Positions 8,744-17,645 of a stretch of DNA of 49,431 nt are shown here, piece after piece (the stretch's first letter is position 1; each line of letters starts with the position of its first letter). Location of the stretch: positions 1 through 49,431 of the forward strand of contig SLOE01000090.1 of NCBI GenBank assembly GCA_007132715.1. The letters run 5' to 3'. Below the pieces are notes generated by a model, which was not told the DNA's origin, made no database searches, and saw only the letters and a list, made by a program, of their open reading frames with translations. Source of the stretch: Bacteroidales bacterium. Lineage in GTDB: Bacteria > Bacteroidota > Bacteroidia > Bacteroidales > PUMT01. The position numbers and the translations under genes were made by a program.

Positions 8744-10969
8744 CTATCTGTCCAGCCTTGATGCCTTATTCACGGCTTTGATCCTGGAAAGCTTGTGCAG
8801 CAATAGGTCCAGCTGGGATTTATTTTTCACTATCACCCTGATCACACCGTCAAACATACCATCGGTGGTATCAATGCTTATTGAGCGCAGTGTCATTTTA
8901 AGGTCCTTTGACACAACATCAGAAATCCTGTTCACTATGCCAACCTCGTCTATGCCGCTAAGCCTGATCATCACCTGGAAGCTGGTGGTGTCGGGTGAGC
9001 TTGTCCACCGCGCCTTTACAACCCTGTAATCGTACCGGCTCAGCATTGAGGGTGCATTGGGACAGCTTATCCGGTGTATCTTGATCCCGTCGCTAACGCT
9101 TACAAACCCGAAGACCGGATCGCCAAACACAGGGTTGCAGCAACGGGCAAGTTTATAGTCTACGTTGTTGAGGCTTTCATCTATAATTAGTATATCGGCC
9201 GGCCTCTCAACCTGGACCCCATCTGCAGGTATCTCCTGCTCACCGGTCTCATCCGGCTGTCCTGCCGCCTGCTCCCTCTCCTTTTGTTCCAGCTTGATGA
9301 TCTGCTCCTTGACATCAGCAGGATCAATACGTCCGGAACCTATCAGGTAAAAGAAGTCAAATGATGTCTTCACCTTGTAATGCTTCAGCAGCCTGGTTTT
9401 TATCCTGTCCGGGAACCCGATCTTCCAGTTCTTCAGCCGGCGGCTCAGCAACTCCTTGCCGGCGTCAGATTCTACCTGCCTCTCCTCCTTTATGCTATGC
9501 TTGATCTTTGTACGTGCCTTTGCTGTTACCACCCAGTTCAGCCAGTCGATCTTGGGCCTCTGGTTCTTGGAGGTAAGTATTGATATCTGGTCGCCGTTCT
9601 GCAACACCTGCTTGATGGGCACATTCCTGCCATTAACCTTGGCTCCGGCACACGTGCTGCCCACATCGGTATGTATCTCAAAAGCAAAATCAAGCACGGT
9701 TGCCCCGGCGGGGAACCGCTTAAGGTCGCCATTCGGGGTAAATACAAATACCTCTTCGCTGTAGAGGTTGAGCTTGAAGTTATCGACAAATTCGAGTGCA
9801 CTTGGCTCCGGGTTTTCGAGGACCTCCCTGATGTGTGCGAGCCATTCTCCCAGGCCCCTGTCAATCCCCTCTCCCTTGTATTTCCAGTGCGCGGCAAGAC
9901 CTTTCTCGGCGATCTCATCCATGCGCCTCGTTCGTATCTGCACCTCCACAAACCGGCCTCCCGGACCGACAACTGTGGTGTGAAGAGATTCGTAACCGTT
10001 CGACTTGGGAACCGAGATCCAGTCCCTCATCCTGTTGGTGTTTGGCTGGTAAAAATCGGTCACTACCGAATAGACCCTCCAGCAGTCCGCCTTCTCATTC
10101 TTCAGATCGGTATCGATAATTATCCTGATGGCAAAAATATCATACACCTCGCTGAATTCAGCCTGCTGCTTCTTCATCTTGTTCCAGATGGAATATACCG
10201 ACTTGGTCCTGCCCTTGATCTCAAATCTGAAACCCTGATGTTCAAGCTCCTGCCTGATGGGTTCGGTAAACTCCCCTATGAACCTGTTTCGTGCGGTTGT
10301 CGTATTCCTGAGCTTATTGCCAATGTCCTGGTATGTTTCCGGATGGGTATATTTCATTGACAGGTCCTCCATCTCCGACTTGATGTTGTAGAGTCCCAGC
10401 CGGTGAGCGAGAGGGGCGTACAGGTAAAAGGTCTCAGATGCCGTTTTGAGTTGCCTTTCGGCCGAAGAATACTGCAGGGTCCTCATGTTCTCAAGCCTGT
10501 CAGCCAGTTTGAGCAGGATGACTCTCACATCGGTCGACATTGTGAGCAGCAGCTTCCTGAAATTTTCAGCCTGCAGGGAGGTTTTCATACCGGATATGCC
10601 CGAAAGCTTGGTAAGACCCTCCACAATTGTCCTGACAGGCTTGCCAAATTCATTTTCAATATCCTGGAGGGTGTTGCCTCCCTCAGTTACCGTTTCATGC
10701 AGCAGTGCAGAGATAACCGAAGTGGTCCCGAGCCCGATCTCCTCGACGGCAATCCGGGCAACAGCAATGGGATGGTATATATAGGGATCGCCCGAGTCAC
10801 GTTTTTTGTGAAGATGCGCAACAAGTGCAGAATTAAATGCCCTGCGGATTTTTGCAGTATCCTCCCGGTTTACACATCTCCGGCAAACCTTCAGCAACCC
10901 CCTGTACCTGTTGAGTATACTAATTTTTACCTCTTCAGGAAGGACACTTCTGTCTATCTTGTCTATCAT
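8744..10969 (-). CDS. RelA/SpoT family (p)ppGpp synthetase with degenerate hydrolase site
   Basis: 741 residues from the ATG at 10969; an in-frame TTG lies six codons earlier. Domain order: HD hydrolase (about 45-190), synthetase (about 235-360), TGS (about 400-465), zinc-finger-like region with ARCCNPVFGDP (about 625-640), and C-terminal ACT (about 665-741). The synthetase is intact in its visible motifs, with GRTKSVYSIWNKMK, YDIFAIRIIID, SVPKSNGYESLHTTVVGPGG and VEVQIRT; the diagnostic tetrad is RMRD, of the basic RxKD type. In the hydrolase half, H66 remains, but the HDxxED motif reads HETVTE (residues 91-96) and RLHNMRT reads RLENMRT. This suggests a long RSH that makes (p)ppGpp but may not degrade it. 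TGS/ACT domains usually sense ribosome-bound uncharged tRNA. Confidence 0.92.
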   Translation of the reverse strand: MIDKIDRSVLPEEVKISILNRYRGLLKVCRRCVNREDTAKIRRAFNSALVAHLHKKRDSGDPYIYHPIAVARIAVEEIGLGTTSVISALLHETVTEGGNTLQDIENEFGKPVRTIVEGLTKLSGISGMKTSLQAENFRKLLLTMSTDVRVILLKLADRLENMRTLQYSSAERQLKTASETFYLYAPLAHRLGLYNIKSEMEDLSMKYTHPETYQDIGNKLRNTTTARNRFIGEFTEPIRQELEHQGFRFEIKGRTKSVYSIWNKMKKQQAEFSEVYDIFAIRIIIDTDLKNEKADCWRVYSVVTDFYQPNTNRMRDWISVPKSNGYESLHTTVVGPGGRFVEVQIRTRRMDEIAEKGLAAHWKYKGEGIDRGLGEWLAHIREVLENPEPSALEFVDNFKLNLYSEEVFVFTPNGDLKRFPAGATVLDFAFEIHTDVGSTCAGAKVNGRNVPIKQVLQNGDQISILTSKNQRPKIDWLNWVVTAKARTKIKHSIKEERQVESDAGKELLSRRLKNWKIGFPDRIKTRLLKHYKVKTSFDFFYLIGSGRIDPADVKEQIIKLEQKEREQAAGQPDETGEQEIPADGVQVERPADILIIDESLNNVDYKLARCCNPVFGDPVFGFVSVSDGIKIHRISCPNAPSMLSRYDYRVVKARWTSSPDTTSFQVMIRLSGIDEVGIVNRISDVVSKDLKMTLRSISIDTTDGMFDGVIRVIVKNKSQLDLLLHKLSRIKAVNKASRLDR

Positions 10970-11012
10970 ACCTGAAAAAACCTGCAATCCCCAAAATCAC
11001 ACTAAAAAACTG

Positions 11013-12119
11013 TTAACGCACACTTATGCCGATCCCGCCGGTAACAACCGAGTAATTTGCATAGGTGTAGTCAAAATGGATGTGAAGTACGGCCAGCTTA
11101 ACCTTGAAACCCGCCGTCAGTCGCGGTTGAATCCCACCGGTATCGCCGGCAAGCTTAAAATCAATCGGATCATAAAGGGCTGATTCATCGGTTACCTCAA
11201 TCTCGTCGGTTCCGGTAACGATCACAGGAACAGGATACCACCCGGTCATCCTCAGGTTTGTATTTGTCGAATTGATGCCAAGTCCGAGATACCCTGTAAT
11301 AAAAGGGATATCGGCCGATGCTATGACATTGGCTGTAAAGCTGCCTACACCAAAATCGAGCTTCTGACCTGAAAAATCGACTGCCATCGATGTATTGTCT
11401 GCCGCTCCGATATCAGCGGGCCTGAAATTGAGGGGAGCTCCTGTGTAGAATTTTGTATAGCCCGCCATAACCGAAAGATTGACAACCGGTAAACGCTGCA
11501 CAACCGGTATCCACTGTTTAAGGCTGTGCTTCACCCCGATACCCCATAGCCCCAGGCTACCAACGTCACCAAGTCCCACTTCAGGTATATACCTGCCAAT
11601 TATGTCAGTACCAAATGGCAGGCCGATACCGAGCTGAAGTGTCGGAGCCGGTACAAAACCAAGTCCGGTACCCTGCGGCAGGTCGATCTCGGCCAGAGTA
11701 ACCTCGTCTCCGGAAACTGTTTCAGTATAACGCAGGGCAGATACCTGCATCCCAGTTTCACCAGCAATTGTAGGTGCAACCGGTGAACCGGTAACGGTGG
11801 CATTAGGACTAAGTCCGAGTTCACCCGGAAAAAAGGTTTTGGCCTCATCAGGGATTATTGCGACATTGACCGACAGGGTCAGGTCAAAACCAGGGAACCT
11901 GTGCGGCCTGGCAGTGTTGTACAAGCCGGCATTGAGGGTTGCCCCGAAGGCATTGGTAAAGGGCGAAAGATAGGCCTCTGTTAGCTTTTCGGCATCACTT
12001 ACACCTCCTGAAAGCAGTTTTCCCATCTGGTCAAGCTGCGAATATGCGTTCTGCATGAAAAGACCTGAAAGCAAAACTACCGGAATAATAATGGATCTTC
12101 GTACAAACTGTCTCATCAT
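11013..12119 (-). CDS. Outer-membrane barrel-like protein, DUF6588-like
   Basis: 368 residues with a signal peptide (RSIIIPVVLLSGLFMQNAYS). The mature protein starts with a short helical stretch (SDAEKLTEAYLSPFTNAFGA) followed by a glycine-rich, strand-forming body and ends in the aromatic/charged terminal strand of outer-membrane proteins. The opening (AYLSPFTNAFGATLNAGLYN) and GVKHSLKQWIP fit my recollection of DUF6588, a family of unknown function in Bacteroidota; no domain search was possible. The likely role is an outer-membrane channel or structural barrel. Start ambiguity is trivial (ATG-ATG at 12119 and 12116). It lies just upstream of the RelA/SpoT gene on the same strand (43 nt), which could allow read-through. 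Confidence 0.6.
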   Translation of the reverse strand: MMRQFVRRSIIIPVVLLSGLFMQNAYSQLDQMGKLLSGGVSDAEKLTEAYLSPFTNAFGATLNAGLYNTARPHRFPGFDLTLSVNVAIIPDEAKTFFPGELGLSPNATVTGSPVAPTIAGETGMQVSALRYTETVSGDEVTLAEIDLPQGTGLGFVPAPTLQLGIGLPFGTDIIGRYIPEVGLGDVGSLGLWGIGVKHSLKQWIPVVQRLPVVNLSVMAGYTKFYTGAPLNFRPADIGAADNTSMAVDFSGQKLDFGVGSFTANVIASADIPFITGYLGLGINSTNTNLRMTGWYPVPVIVTGTDEIEVTDESALYDPIDFKLAGDTGGIQPRLTAGFKVKLAVLHIHFDYTYANYSVVTGGIGISVR

Positions 12120-12259
12120 ATTTGGATTTTGTGTGTTAAAGATACACAGATAGCAAAAAAGAAAGCATGCTTATTTGGTTTAAATTTAGTAAAAATAACG
12201 AACCCGGATAATGTTGTATTGCCAGACACTGATTATTTGCACATTACAACTATCTAATT

Positions 12260-13732
12260 TCAAAGCAGGGGACTGAAAATACGGGCAAATGACTCGATGA
12301 ATCTCTTCCTGAACCCCCGTTTGGCATGTATTTCCCGGTCAATCTCAGTGCAATCCCCGATATCACTTAGAAAAGATTCCTTCAGCTCATTGCAAAGTTC
12401 CTCATCATATACAAGTGCGTTGACTTCAAAATTATCGTCAAAACTCCTGATATCCATATTTGCTGTTCCTACCGATGCAAACACATCGTCGACCATTATC
12501 AGCTTGCTGTGAACAAAACCCTTCTGATAGGCAAAAACCCTGATCCCCGCCTCCAGCAGCTCCTCAACGTATGACATGGTACCATAATAAGCCAGGAATG
12601 AATCGGACCTGCCCGGAATAATTATCCGAACATCAAGGCCGCTGAGCGCAGCAGTCTTGAGCGCTGTAAGTATGCTCTCATTGGGAATGAAATAGGGCAC
12701 GGTTATATAGATATATTGCCGGGCAGTGCTGATGGCGCTGAAGTAAGCCTGCATTATACTTGCCCAGTCCGAGTCCGGTCCGCTTGCGGTTATCTGCACA
12801 AGCTGCCTGTTCCTTATGCGTGATTTGGGGAAATAAGAGCGGTTGCTCATTATTTTTCCCGAAACAAAATACCAGTCGATCAGGAATACAACCTGCAGCG
12901 AATTCACAGCCTCTCCCTCTATCTTCATGTGAGTATCCCGCCAGAAAGGGATCTCCTCACTGCCCACAATGTACCTGTCTGCTATATTTATCCCCCCCAC
13001 AAATCCTATCTTTCCGTCTATAACTATGATCTTCCTGTGGTTACGGTAGTTGATCCGGTTTGCAAGGAACGGAAAACGCACGGGCATAAATGGGTAAAGT
13101 TCAACCCCGGCATCCTCCAGGCCGCCCAGGAACTTCTTTCCCAGCCTCCAGCACCCCACATCGTCATATATGATGCGTACTTTGACACCTTCGATTGACT
13201 TGGCAATCAGCAGCTCCCTTATCTCATTTCCTATTTTATCATCGTCAATTATGTAATACTCCAGGTGGATATGGTCCTTTGCCTGCTTAAGCTCAGAAAT
13301 GATCGAGGTGAAAGCCTGATCGCCGTTGTTCAGGATTTTCACACGGTTAAGGGTTGTAAGCAGAGCCTTGCTGTTACGCAGCAGAAGGTTAATGATGGGC
13401 AGCTTTTCCCGCACCTTTTCATTTTCAATATAATCTTTTTCCTGCAGCTCAATGATCTGGTTGTCGCTAAGGTTGCGAATCCTCTCGAAATCCTTCAGCC
13501 CCTTCCTCGAAAATATCTTCTCTTTCCGGTAATTCTTGCCCACCAGAAAATAGAAGATTAGTCCGAGTACCGGCAATACAAAGAGTACTACTACCCAGGA
13601 AATTGTCTTGGTAGGATTGCGGTTATCCAGTATTACCGAAATTGCCACAAGAATGGCTGTAGTAAGGTAGATCACGTTCAGCACGAAAAAGAATGTGCTC
13701 CAGGCATCCGATAATGAAGAGAGGTAACTCAT
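12260..13732 (-). CDS. cls: Cardiolipin synthase (phospholipase D family)
   Basis: 490 residues. Two N-terminal membrane segments (about 10-35 and 45-65) precede two phospholipase-D domains. The HKD motifs are HRKIIVIDG (H232, K234, D239) and HSKLIMVDD (H408, K410, D415), each followed by a G-G or G-T-A-N motif. The length and layout match bacterial ClsA, which joins two phosphatidylglycerols into cardiolipin plus glycerol at the inner membrane. The C-terminus is basic and amphipathic (RGFRKRFIESFARIF), suitable for membrane association. It stands alone between the DUF6588-like gene and the symporter gene. It would use phosphatidylglycerol, whose synthesis may involve the 22927-25755 lipid gene cluster. 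Confidence 0.93.
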   Translation of the reverse strand: MSYLSSLSDAWSTFFFVLNVIYLTTAILVAISVILDNRNPTKTISWVVVLFVLPVLGLIFYFLVGKNYRKEKIFSRKGLKDFERIRNLSDNQIIELQEKDYIENEKVREKLPIINLLLRNSKALLTTLNRVKILNNGDQAFTSIISELKQAKDHIHLEYYIIDDDKIGNEIRELLIAKSIEGVKVRIIYDDVGCWRLGKKFLGGLEDAGVELYPFMPVRFPFLANRINYRNHRKIIVIDGKIGFVGGINIADRYIVGSEEIPFWRDTHMKIEGEAVNSLQVVFLIDWYFVSGKIMSNRSYFPKSRIRNRQLVQITASGPDSDWASIMQAYFSAISTARQYIYITVPYFIPNESILTALKTAALSGLDVRIIIPGRSDSFLAYYGTMSYVEELLEAGIRVFAYQKGFVHSKLIMVDDVFASVGTANMDIRSFDDNFEVNALVYDEELCNELKESFLSDIGDCTEIDREIHAKRGFRKRFIESFARIFSPLL

Positions 13733-13849
13733 ATCCGAAATGCATTACAGTAAGCTTTAGCCTTTACGGTGTATAAAAATAACGTTTTTACCCGACATAT
13801 TGCGGTATGTGAAACTTTAAATCCGGTATAAAAACCCCCAGTTCAACGA

Positions 13850-15169
13850 TCAGACATCAGACTCCCTTACCGGCGGGTAGCTCAGTTCATTCTCACTTTT
13901 GGCAATTATGGTTGATGCGGCACAATTGCCCGTCACATTCACCACCGTGCGCAGCATGTCGAGAGGCCTGTCAAGAGCGAGCACCATTGCAAGACCCTCG
14001 GCAGGCAGCCCTACCGAAGTAAGAATAATGACCAGCATCACCACCCCGCCTCCCGGTACACCCGGGGTACCGATCGAAGCCAGGGTTGCCGTAAGAACAA
14101 TGGTAAGCTGCTGTGCCATGGTAAGGTCAAAACCGAATGCCTGCGCAATAAATACCGCACCCACAGCCTGATAAAGGCTGGTACCGTCCATATTTATAGT
14201 TGTCCCAATCGGCAATACAAAGCTTGAAATGGTCTTTGAAACGCCAAGGTTCCTTTCGACAACCTCCATGGATATTGGCAGTGAAGCGGCACTTGAGCTG
14301 GTAGAAAAGGCGATCATCTGGGCGGGACTGATGGCTTTGTAGAAATCCTTGTACCCTACCGGGGTGATAAGCCTGATGACAAGAGGATAAACAATAAATA
14401 TTATGACAAGGTATCCGGTTACGGTAGCCACTATATAGAGGCCCAGCGAGGCGAACAGATCGAGAGATTCGGCTATGTCATCACCGGTGAACTCAACAAC
14501 CAGCGTCCCCAGGAGAGCAAACACCCCCAGGGGGGCGATTTTCATAACCAGGTCCACTATCTTCAAAACAATATCATTGAGGCCGTCGAACACATCCTTA
14601 ACCGCTTTTACCTTTTCATGCGGAATCAGTGCCACTGCCAGTCCGAACAGTATTGCAAAGAAGATGATCTGCAGGATGTTCCGGTTATCGCTTGCTGCAT
14701 TTACAATATTTTCGGGTACTATCTCTACGAGAAAGTCAAGGGGGCCTCCGGTCCTTACCTGTTCGGCTACCGCCTCGGTCTCACCAACCGATGCAGCATA
14801 CTGCTCCTGCATCTCGGCCCGCCTTGAATCGGGAAAGGCATGTCCGGGCTTCATTACGTTAACTATCAGAAGTCCCACTGTAATTGCGACCACCGTTGAA
14901 GCCATAAAGAAGCCCAGTGTCTTGAGACCGATCCGCGAAAGCTTGCCTATATCGGTAAGGCTTGCCATCCCTTTGACGAGTGATACGAAGATGAGCGGGA
15001 CCGCTATCAGCCTCAGCATATTCAGGAATATCGTACCAAACGGTTTGACCCAGTGTTCATTGAACTGCGACCAGTCGAAAATAACGGCCAGCATGCCCCA
15101 TACAAGTCCGGCCCCCATGCCGGCCACGATCTTACCCCATAAAGGGAGGTTTTTCCATTTTTTCCACAT
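13850..15169 (-). CDS. Dicarboxylate/amino acid:cation symporter (DAACS, GltP/DctA type)
   Basis: 439 residues with about eight membrane segments and two re-entrant loops. The family signatures are clear: the serine-rich hairpin FSTSSSAASLP near 285, and LPIGTTINMDGTSLYQAV (the NMDGT cation and substrate site) near 310. The glycine-rich second hairpin GTPGVPGGGVVML is near 365. These transporters couple Na+ or H+ to uptake of glutamate, aspartate or C4-dicarboxylates. The NxTG arginine/aspartate region near 400 reads DRPLDMLRTVVNVTGNCAAS, with the acidic residue of amino-acid carriers retained. A loop of about 45 residues near 110-160 (HAFPDSRRAEMQEQYAAS) is longer than in E. coli GltP. It is divergent from the DUF1538 gene. 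Confidence 0.92.
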   Translation of the reverse strand: MWKKWKNLPLWGKIVAGMGAGLVWGMLAVIFDWSQFNEHWVKPFGTIFLNMLRLIAVPLIFVSLVKGMASLTDIGKLSRIGLKTLGFFMASTVVAITVGLLIVNVMKPGHAFPDSRRAEMQEQYAASVGETEAVAEQVRTGGPLDFLVEIVPENIVNAASDNRNILQIIFFAILFGLAVALIPHEKVKAVKDVFDGLNDIVLKIVDLVMKIAPLGVFALLGTLVVEFTGDDIAESLDLFASLGLYIVATVTGYLVIIFIVYPLVIRLITPVGYKDFYKAISPAQMIAFSTSSSAASLPISMEVVERNLGVSKTISSFVLPIGTTINMDGTSLYQAVGAVFIAQAFGFDLTMAQQLTIVLTATLASIGTPGVPGGGVVMLVIILTSVGLPAEGLAMVLALDRPLDMLRTVVNVTGNCAASTIIAKSENELSYPPVRESDV

Positions 15170-15503
15170 AAAGACAATTCATTGTGTTGCTCCGTTGCAA
15201 CGGCAATAATACCGGCTACCCGGAATTGCGCTAAAATACATTTTTTCATTCAATATGACCTAACCGGTCAGGTTAAGCCGGTAAATTTTTCTCCATAAGC
15301 CGGTAGTGGTTACCGCCCACTGCTGTTTCCCGGTCTTAACGGTACTTCGCATAAATCACATCATCAGCAAGTTAAAGTGCAGCCACACGCCAAACTATTG
15401 ATAATTTGTGAATAAGTTTTATTCTGTAGGCTCAATAATAATGTTATGTATTATTGATAATTTACTATATTTATTTCCGCAAATATCTCATAAAAATCGG
15501 GTT
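15170..15503. promoter_or_regulatory. Divergent control region between the symporter and DUF1538 genes, with two palindromes
   Basis: This 334-base gap must hold the promoters for both divergent genes. It contains a perfect 12-bp palindrome, CCGTTGCAACGG (15192-15203), close to the symporter start. It also has a near-palindrome, AACCTGACCGGTTAGGT on the minus strand (about 15257-15273), centred on ACCGGT with one mismatched pair. Both look like dimeric regulator sites. The last 100 bases before 15504 are very AT-rich. I cannot fix a promoter match there with confidence. Confidence 0.35.
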
Positions 15504-17603
15504 ATGATTGAACGAAAAAAGATCCCCCTCCTCGACGCGGTCATACTGCTATACGGTTATGCGCGGACAAGAATAGTTGAGCAGGTGAAAGCTGTAGCTT
15601 TCATCATTTTATACCTGGTCGTTTTTCAGACACTTATACTGGGTGTGCCGATAGCCAATGCCCTTGGCATTGCCGGCGGTATAGCAATGGTAGTATTCGG
15701 TCTGGCGTTTTTCCTTGAGGGACTCGTACTGGGGCTGATGCCACTCGGAGAGCGTGTGGGGGTAAAGCTCCCTACCAAAACAACTATCTATGTTATCGCC
15801 CTGTTCGGACTGCTGCTCGGTTTCGGCTCAACCCTTGCCGAACCTGCCATCAGTGCATTGCGAACTGCAGGGGCGGGAGTGCGGGCATGGGAATCGCCTC
15901 TGCTGTACATGCTCCTGGAGCGGAACACCGAACAGCTGGTACTTTCAATCGGTACAGGAGTAGGCATTGCCGTATGCCTTGGTATGTTCAGGTTCTATTA
16001 CAACCTCTCGATCAAGCCATTCATATATATCTTGATGCCCCTGGTACTCACCTTTTCGATAATTGTCTCATTCAACGACAGCCTCAGGTCCATCATCGGT
16101 CTTGCATGGGATTCAGGAGCCGTCACCACCGGCGCTGTTACCGTACCGCTTGTTCTTGCACTGGGAATAGGTGTCTCCCGTGCCTCATCTAAAGGTAAAG
16201 GATCCAGCGGCGAGTTCGGCATCATCCTGCTTGCCTCGCTCTTCCCGATAATTGCGGTCCTTACACTGGGTACCGTACTGAGCTTCAAAGCCCCGGAGAT
16301 AACAACCGAAGAGAACTTCTTCTCACCCGCCAAGAGGGAACAGGCACTCTATCTGTTTGACTCAGAAGCCGAACTGGCCTCACATGCATTTACACACGGT
16401 ACCGAAATGGGTCGCCGCTCTTTCTACTCCACTGAAGCTGAATATCATGATGCCCTCAGGGCTCTTACAGAGGATCCCGATTTCCGTTATTCCCTTATCG
16501 GGGAAATTTCTTTGGCGGACTGGATCATTGACCGTGCCTCGGAGTTTGAACGCAGCTTTATTGCCGGTGCTGACCTGTCGGGTCAGCGCGGATCACAAGA
16601 ATCCCTTGGCCCGGTGCTTAAGGAAGAGACGATGGGTGGTGCCCGCGCCGTGATCCCGCTGTCAATAATGCTTATCCTGGTACTCTTCCTGCTCCGTGAA
16701 AGGATCAGGTACAAGGATGAGGTGGCACTGGGGCTTGTATTCACATTAATCGGAATGACCCTGCTCACATCGGGGATCCGGCTGGGACTGGCAGCGCTGG
16801 GTGGCGAGGTCGGGGGACAACTCCCGAGGGCCTTTGCAACCGAGGAAAAATTTGTAGACCGCCTGATGATCGACGATTTCGACCCAGGCATAGTCTATTC
16901 GGTCATTACAACCGACGGGACCAAAAGGTCATTTTTCGATATGCTCGACAACGGGCAGATCACCCCGGTCGAGTTCCACGAAAACCGGCTCGATGTATCA
17001 TCCGGTACCTATGAACACGTAATAACCCGTACCCCCCTGTTCGACAGCCGGCTTACTGTCGTGGGGATCATCCTTGTACTGCTGTTTGCCTTCGGACTTG
17101 GTTTCGGGGCAACCCTGGCCGAGCCGGCCCTCAACGCACTGGGCATGACCGTAGAAACACTGACGGTCGGCACCATCAAGCAGTCCAAAATAGTGAGAGT
17201 GGTGTCGATCGGGGTGGGGACAGGTATTTTACTGGGACTTGCACGGATATTGTTCGACATCCCGTTGCTGTACCTCCTGGTACCGCCCTACCTGTTGCTC
17301 CTGCCCCTCACCTACCTGAGTGAGGAGGAATTTACGGCAATTGCATGGGACAGCGGAGGGGTAACTACCGGACCTGTTACCGTACCACTTGTACTTGCCA
17401 TGGGACTCAGTGTGGGTGCCGAGCTGAACGTGGTCGACGGATTTGGCATTCTTGCCATGGCTTCGGTGTTCCCGATCATAACCGTTCTCACCTACGGACT
17501 GATCATGAAGAAGAAACAGCAAAAGTCACTCGACCAGCACGGGGAAGATGATGACGACGATGAAGTGGACATAAGCGAAAACCTGATTGCTGAAAAGGTA
17601 TAG
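15504..17603 (+). CDS. DUF1538 family polytopic membrane protein, internally duplicated
   Basis: 699 residues from the ATG at 15504; an in-frame ATG at 15408 would add 32 residues that do not look like part of the fold. The protein consists of two homologous membrane halves. Each carries a TLAEPA motif (about residues 109 and 536) and the near-identical motif AWDSG-(A/G)-VTTG-(A/P)-VTVPLVLA (about 200 and 613). Each half ends in a similar FGI..ASVFPII-VLT segment. A soluble, partly charged region of about 100 residues separates the halves, and the C-terminus is acidic (EDDDDDEVDIS). DUF1538 has no experimentally settled function that I know of; the duplicated architecture with conserved polar membrane motifs suggests a transporter or channel. 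The P-II-like gene starts 42 nt downstream. Confidence 0.85.
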   Translation: MIERKKIPLLDAVILLYGYARTRIVEQVKAVAFIILYLVVFQTLILGVPIANALGIAGGIAMVVFGLAFFLEGLVLGLMPLGERVGVKLPTKTTIYVIALFGLLLGFGSTLAEPAISALRTAGAGVRAWESPLLYMLLERNTEQLVLSIGTGVGIAVCLGMFRFYYNLSIKPFIYILMPLVLTFSIIVSFNDSLRSIIGLAWDSGAVTTGAVTVPLVLALGIGVSRASSKGKGSSGEFGIILLASLFPIIAVLTLGTVLSFKAPEITTEENFFSPAKREQALYLFDSEAELASHAFTHGTEMGRRSFYSTEAEYHDALRALTEDPDFRYSLIGEISLADWIIDRASEFERSFIAGADLSGQRGSQESLGPVLKEETMGGARAVIPLSIMLILVLFLLRERIRYKDEVALGLVFTLIGMTLLTSGIRLGLAALGGEVGGQLPRAFATEEKFVDRLMIDDFDPGIVYSVITTDGTKRSFFDMLDNGQITPVEFHENRLDVSSGTYEHVITRTPLFDSRLTVVGIILVLLFAFGLGFGATLAEPALNALGMTVETLTVGTIKQSKIVRVVSIGVGTGILLGLARILFDIPLLYLLVPPYLLLLPLTYLSEEEFTAIAWDSGGVTTGPVTVPLVLAMGLSVGAELNVVDGFGILAMASVFPIITVLTYGLIMKKKQQKSLDQHGEDDDDDEVDISENLIAEKV

Positions 17604-17645
17604 CAGGGAGATTATCACGAAAATAACAGACAGAAAAAATATACA

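Noticed and set aside
9671-10360. A 229-codon plus-strand frame
   Set aside because: It is antisense to the RelA/SpoT synthetase domain and shows no domain or signal.
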